Assembly: GCA_018661145.1 (NCBI GenBank)
Contig: JABJIU010000029.1
Coordinates: 1 to 8,077 of the forward strand
Reading direction: 5' to 3'
Length of the DNA stretch: 8,077 nt
Origin: Pseudomonadota bacterium
GTDB lineage: Bacteria; Pseudomonadota; Gammaproteobacteria; Arenicellales; UBA868
Part shown: one piece after another, positions 6,318-8,077 of the stretch
Position numbering within the stretch: the first letter of the stretch is position 1
Layout: every line of letters starts with the position of its first letter
Notes under the pieces: model-generated
Told to the model about the DNA's origin: nothing
The model's database searches: none
The model's input: only the letters and a program-made list of their open reading frames with translations
Program-made: the position numbers and the translations under genes

Positions 6318-8077
6318 ACGCAGCCCAGCGCGACAATTTGCGGCGACTGCTTTCGCCCCGCCACGTCGTTTTTATTGGTGGGGAATCGGCAGTTTTTGCT
6401 GCGGGGCAGTGCGCGGCAGGCAATTTTCGCGGTGAAATCTGGGGGCTTAATCCCCAACCCAAGCGTTTCGGTACGATACCGAGTTACACCAGTGTTGAGG
6501 CACTGCCTGAACCCCCGGATGCGGTTTTCCTGGCCGTTCCCCGGCAGGGAGTTCCGGCAGTCGTCGCCGAACTAAGGGAAAAAGGCGCGGGTGGAATTGT
6601 CTGCTACTCCGCAGGATTTGGTGAACTGGGCGATGACGGCGCTGACCTTGAACGCGAGCTGATTACCGCCTGTGGTGATATGGCGCTCGCAGGACCCAAC
6701 GTCTTCGGCCTGCTTAACTACATCACGGGCGCGCACCTCTGGCCCTTCAGTCATGGTGGAAAACCGGTCGACCGCGGTCCGGCCGTAATCTCCCAGTCAG
6801 GCATGCTTTCAGGATACCTGCTGACCAACCGTCGGTCGGTGCAGTTCTCCTACGTAATCGGGGCGGGCAACCAGTCTGTTCTAGGCGTCGAGGACTATCT
6901 CGATTATCTTGTCGACGATCCTGCCGTTACCGGCTTTGGTCTTTACATTGAGACGCTGAGAGATATTCCACGCTTTGCCGAAGCCGCAGGACGGGCGCTC
7001 GACCGAGGCGTCCCCATCGTGGCACTCAAGGCCGGACGATCGGCTCTCGCGGCGCAAACCGCGCTCACCCATACGGGATCCCTTACAGGTCAGGATGCGT
7101 TCTACCAGTCGCTGTTCGACCGAATCGGTGTGGCCCGGGTTTCCAGTCCAAGCCTGCTGCTCGAAACACTGCAGATGTTGACCACTGCGGGAGCGCCACA
7201 GGGCCGCCGACTCGCTGCCTTTACTTGCTCCGGAGGTGACGTCGCCATGCTGGCCGACTGCGCTGAACAGGAAGGGCTAGTTTTTGACCCTCCCGATAAA
7301 GCCACCGAACAAGATCTTCGTCAGTGGCTCCCGGAAATTGCGACGGTGGGTAATCCGCTCGACTACACCACACCGCTGTGGGGCCATGAAGACACCCTGG
7401 AAAAAGTCTTTTCTGCGGCCCTGGCGCCGGGCTATCACGCGGCACTGCTGGTGCAGGATTACCCGCCACTCGACCTTGGCGAAGACCGGCCCTACTACCA
7501 GGCCGATGCCCGCGCATTCGTGCGCGCAACAGCAAGCGCCTCGATCCCGGCTGCAGTTTGCTCCAGCCTGCCTGAGAACCTTGATGCTGATACCCAACAC
7601 ACACTAATTGAAAGCGGCGTGGCTCCGTTGCAAGGAATCGGTGAAGCGACGGCGGCGATCCGCGCCGCCGCGGTATTCGGTGAAGCACTGGATAAAAGAA
7701 AGCGCGGCGGTGACCGCTTTATTCCGGCTTGCCATCCAATCGAGCGTGACCCATCTGCTCTGCTGGATGAGTGGCAAGGCAAGCAACTTCTCTCAGCTCA
7801 CCAAGTACGAATCCCACAGGGCGAGGTTTGCCCCGCCCACGATGCGGCAGAGACGGCCCGGCGTATAGGGTTTCCGGTGGCACTGAAACTCGTGAACAGC
7901 GCCCTGCCCCATAAAAGCGATCACGGCATTGTGCGTCTCAACCTTTGCGATACCGATAACATCGATGGGATTGCTCAGGAGGTATTATCACTCGGCTCCA
8001 AAGCACTGGGTCACCCTGCTGAGGACCGGATCCTGATCGAGCAGATGGCCAATGGCCTCATCGCCGAACTTCTGATC
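6314..8077 (+). CDS. NDP-forming acyl-CoA ligase (acetate-CoA ligase family), 3' end outside window
   Basis: An unbroken frame of 588 codons begins at a GTG overlapping the preceding TGA (GTGA) and reaches the window edge without a stop. The protein belongs to the ADP-forming acyl-CoA synthetase family, which links acid, CoA and ATP through acyl-phosphate and phosphohistidine steps and is reversible. Domains in order: CoA-binding Rossmann domain (about 10-130, with FIGG at 20-23 and AGPNVFGLLN at 126-135), a succinyl-CoA-ligase-like region (about 155-290, SQSG 160-163, phosphohistidine His253 in THTGSLTG), a second ligase domain (about 296-460, SGGD 306-309, GNPLDYT 346-352), and the start of the ATP-grasp domain (about 482 onward, VALKLVNSALPHKSDHG 522-538). 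Full members are about 700 residues, so roughly 110 are missing. Coupling to the acyl-CoA dehydrogenase suggests it activates gamma-butyrobetaine, crotonobetaine or carnitine. The substrate is inferred; I see no residues that prove it. Only weak ribosome binding sequence precedes the GTG. Confidence 0.9.
   Translation, partial: MNAAQRDNLRRLLSPRHVVFIGGESAVFAAGQCAAGNFRGEIWGLNPQPKRFGTIPSYTSVEALPEPPDAVFLAVPRQGVPAVVAELREKGAGGIVCYSAGFGELGDDGADLERELITACGDMALAGPNVFGLLNYITGAHLWPFSHGGKPVDRGPAVISQSGMLSGYLLTNRRSVQFSYVIGAGNQSVLGVEDYLDYLVDDPAVTGFGLYIETLRDIPRFAEAAGRALDRGVPIVALKAGRSALAAQTALTHTGSLTGQDAFYQSLFDRIGVARVSSPSLLLETLQMLTTAGAPQGRRLAAFTCSGGDVAMLADCAEQEGLVFDPPDKATEQDLRQWLPEIATVGNPLDYTTPLWGHEDTLEKVFSAALAPGYHAALLVQDYPPLDLGEDRPYYQADARAFVRATASASIPAAVCSSLPENLDADTQHTLIESGVAPLQGIGEATAAIRAAAVFGEALDKRKRGGDRFIPACHPIERDPSALLDEWQGKQLLSAHQVRIPQGEVCPAHDAAETARRIGFPVALKLVNSALPHKSDHGIVRLNLCDTDNIDGIAQEVLSLGSKALGHPAEDRILIEQMANGLIAELLI

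Noticed and set aside
7650..7675. GCGGCG/CGCCGC self-complementary stretch inside the ligase gene
   Set aside because: It lies within an Ala/Arg-rich coding segment of a GC-rich gene and is expected by composition.
7221..7688. 155-codon minus-strand open frame opposite the ligase
   Set aside because: The plus-strand frame carries the full ligase domain order without a stop; the antisense frame has low-complexity Arg/Pro-rich content typical of shadow frames.
1..8077. Mobile element, phage, defence system or CRISPR array
   Set aside because: No transposase, integrase, nuclease, toxin-like gene or regularly spaced repeat is present; all seven genes are metabolic enzymes.

Overview
The window is protein-dense, moderately high-GC bacterial DNA: seven genes, short gaps, and one start/stop overlap. 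It looks like part of a chromosomal catabolic locus of an aerobic proteobacterium. The gene families point to a heterotroph that uses quaternary amines such as carnitine and gamma-butyrobetaine. I cannot separate alpha- from gammaproteobacteria by eye. There are no rRNA or tRNA genes, insertion sequences, phage genes or CRISPR arrays.

Layout. (1) Positions 1-2154, plus strand: the C-terminal two thirds of an NAD-type aldehyde dehydrogenase (cut by the left edge), then a complete luciferase-like (LLM) flavin-dependent oxidoreductase. (2) Positions 2222-4987, minus strand, read right to left: carnitinyl-CoA dehydratase (CaiD type), L-carnitine dehydrogenase, and a BKACE-family beta-keto acid cleavage enzyme, spaced 30 and 51 bases apart and probably one operon. 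(3) Positions 4988-5156: a divergent intergenic region with candidate overlapping promoters and two perfect inverted repeats. (4) Positions 5157-8077, plus strand: an acyl-CoA dehydrogenase overlapping, through GTGA, a large NDP-forming acyl-CoA ligase that runs off the right edge with no stop codon.

How the genes fit together (inference from families and context). The ligase would activate gamma-butyrobetaine or a related betaine to its CoA thioester. The acyl-CoA dehydrogenase would desaturate it to crotonobetainyl-CoA, and CaiD would hydrate that to L-carnitinyl-CoA. After release of free L-carnitine, L-carnitine dehydrogenase would make 3-dehydrocarnitine. The BKACE enzyme would then use acetyl-CoA to split this into glycine betainyl-CoA and acetoacetate. 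The locus thus appears to join a CoA-linked upper branch to a free-acid lower branch of carnitine breakdown. No CaiB-type CoA transferase, AMP-forming CaiC, betainyl-CoA thioesterase, transporter or regulator is visible.

The most interesting points are the ADP/NDP-forming type of ligase where CaiB/CaiC would be expected, and the aldehyde dehydrogenase/LLM oxidoreductase pair of unknown role next to the carnitine genes. All functions are read from motifs and recalled family sequences; no database search was possible.
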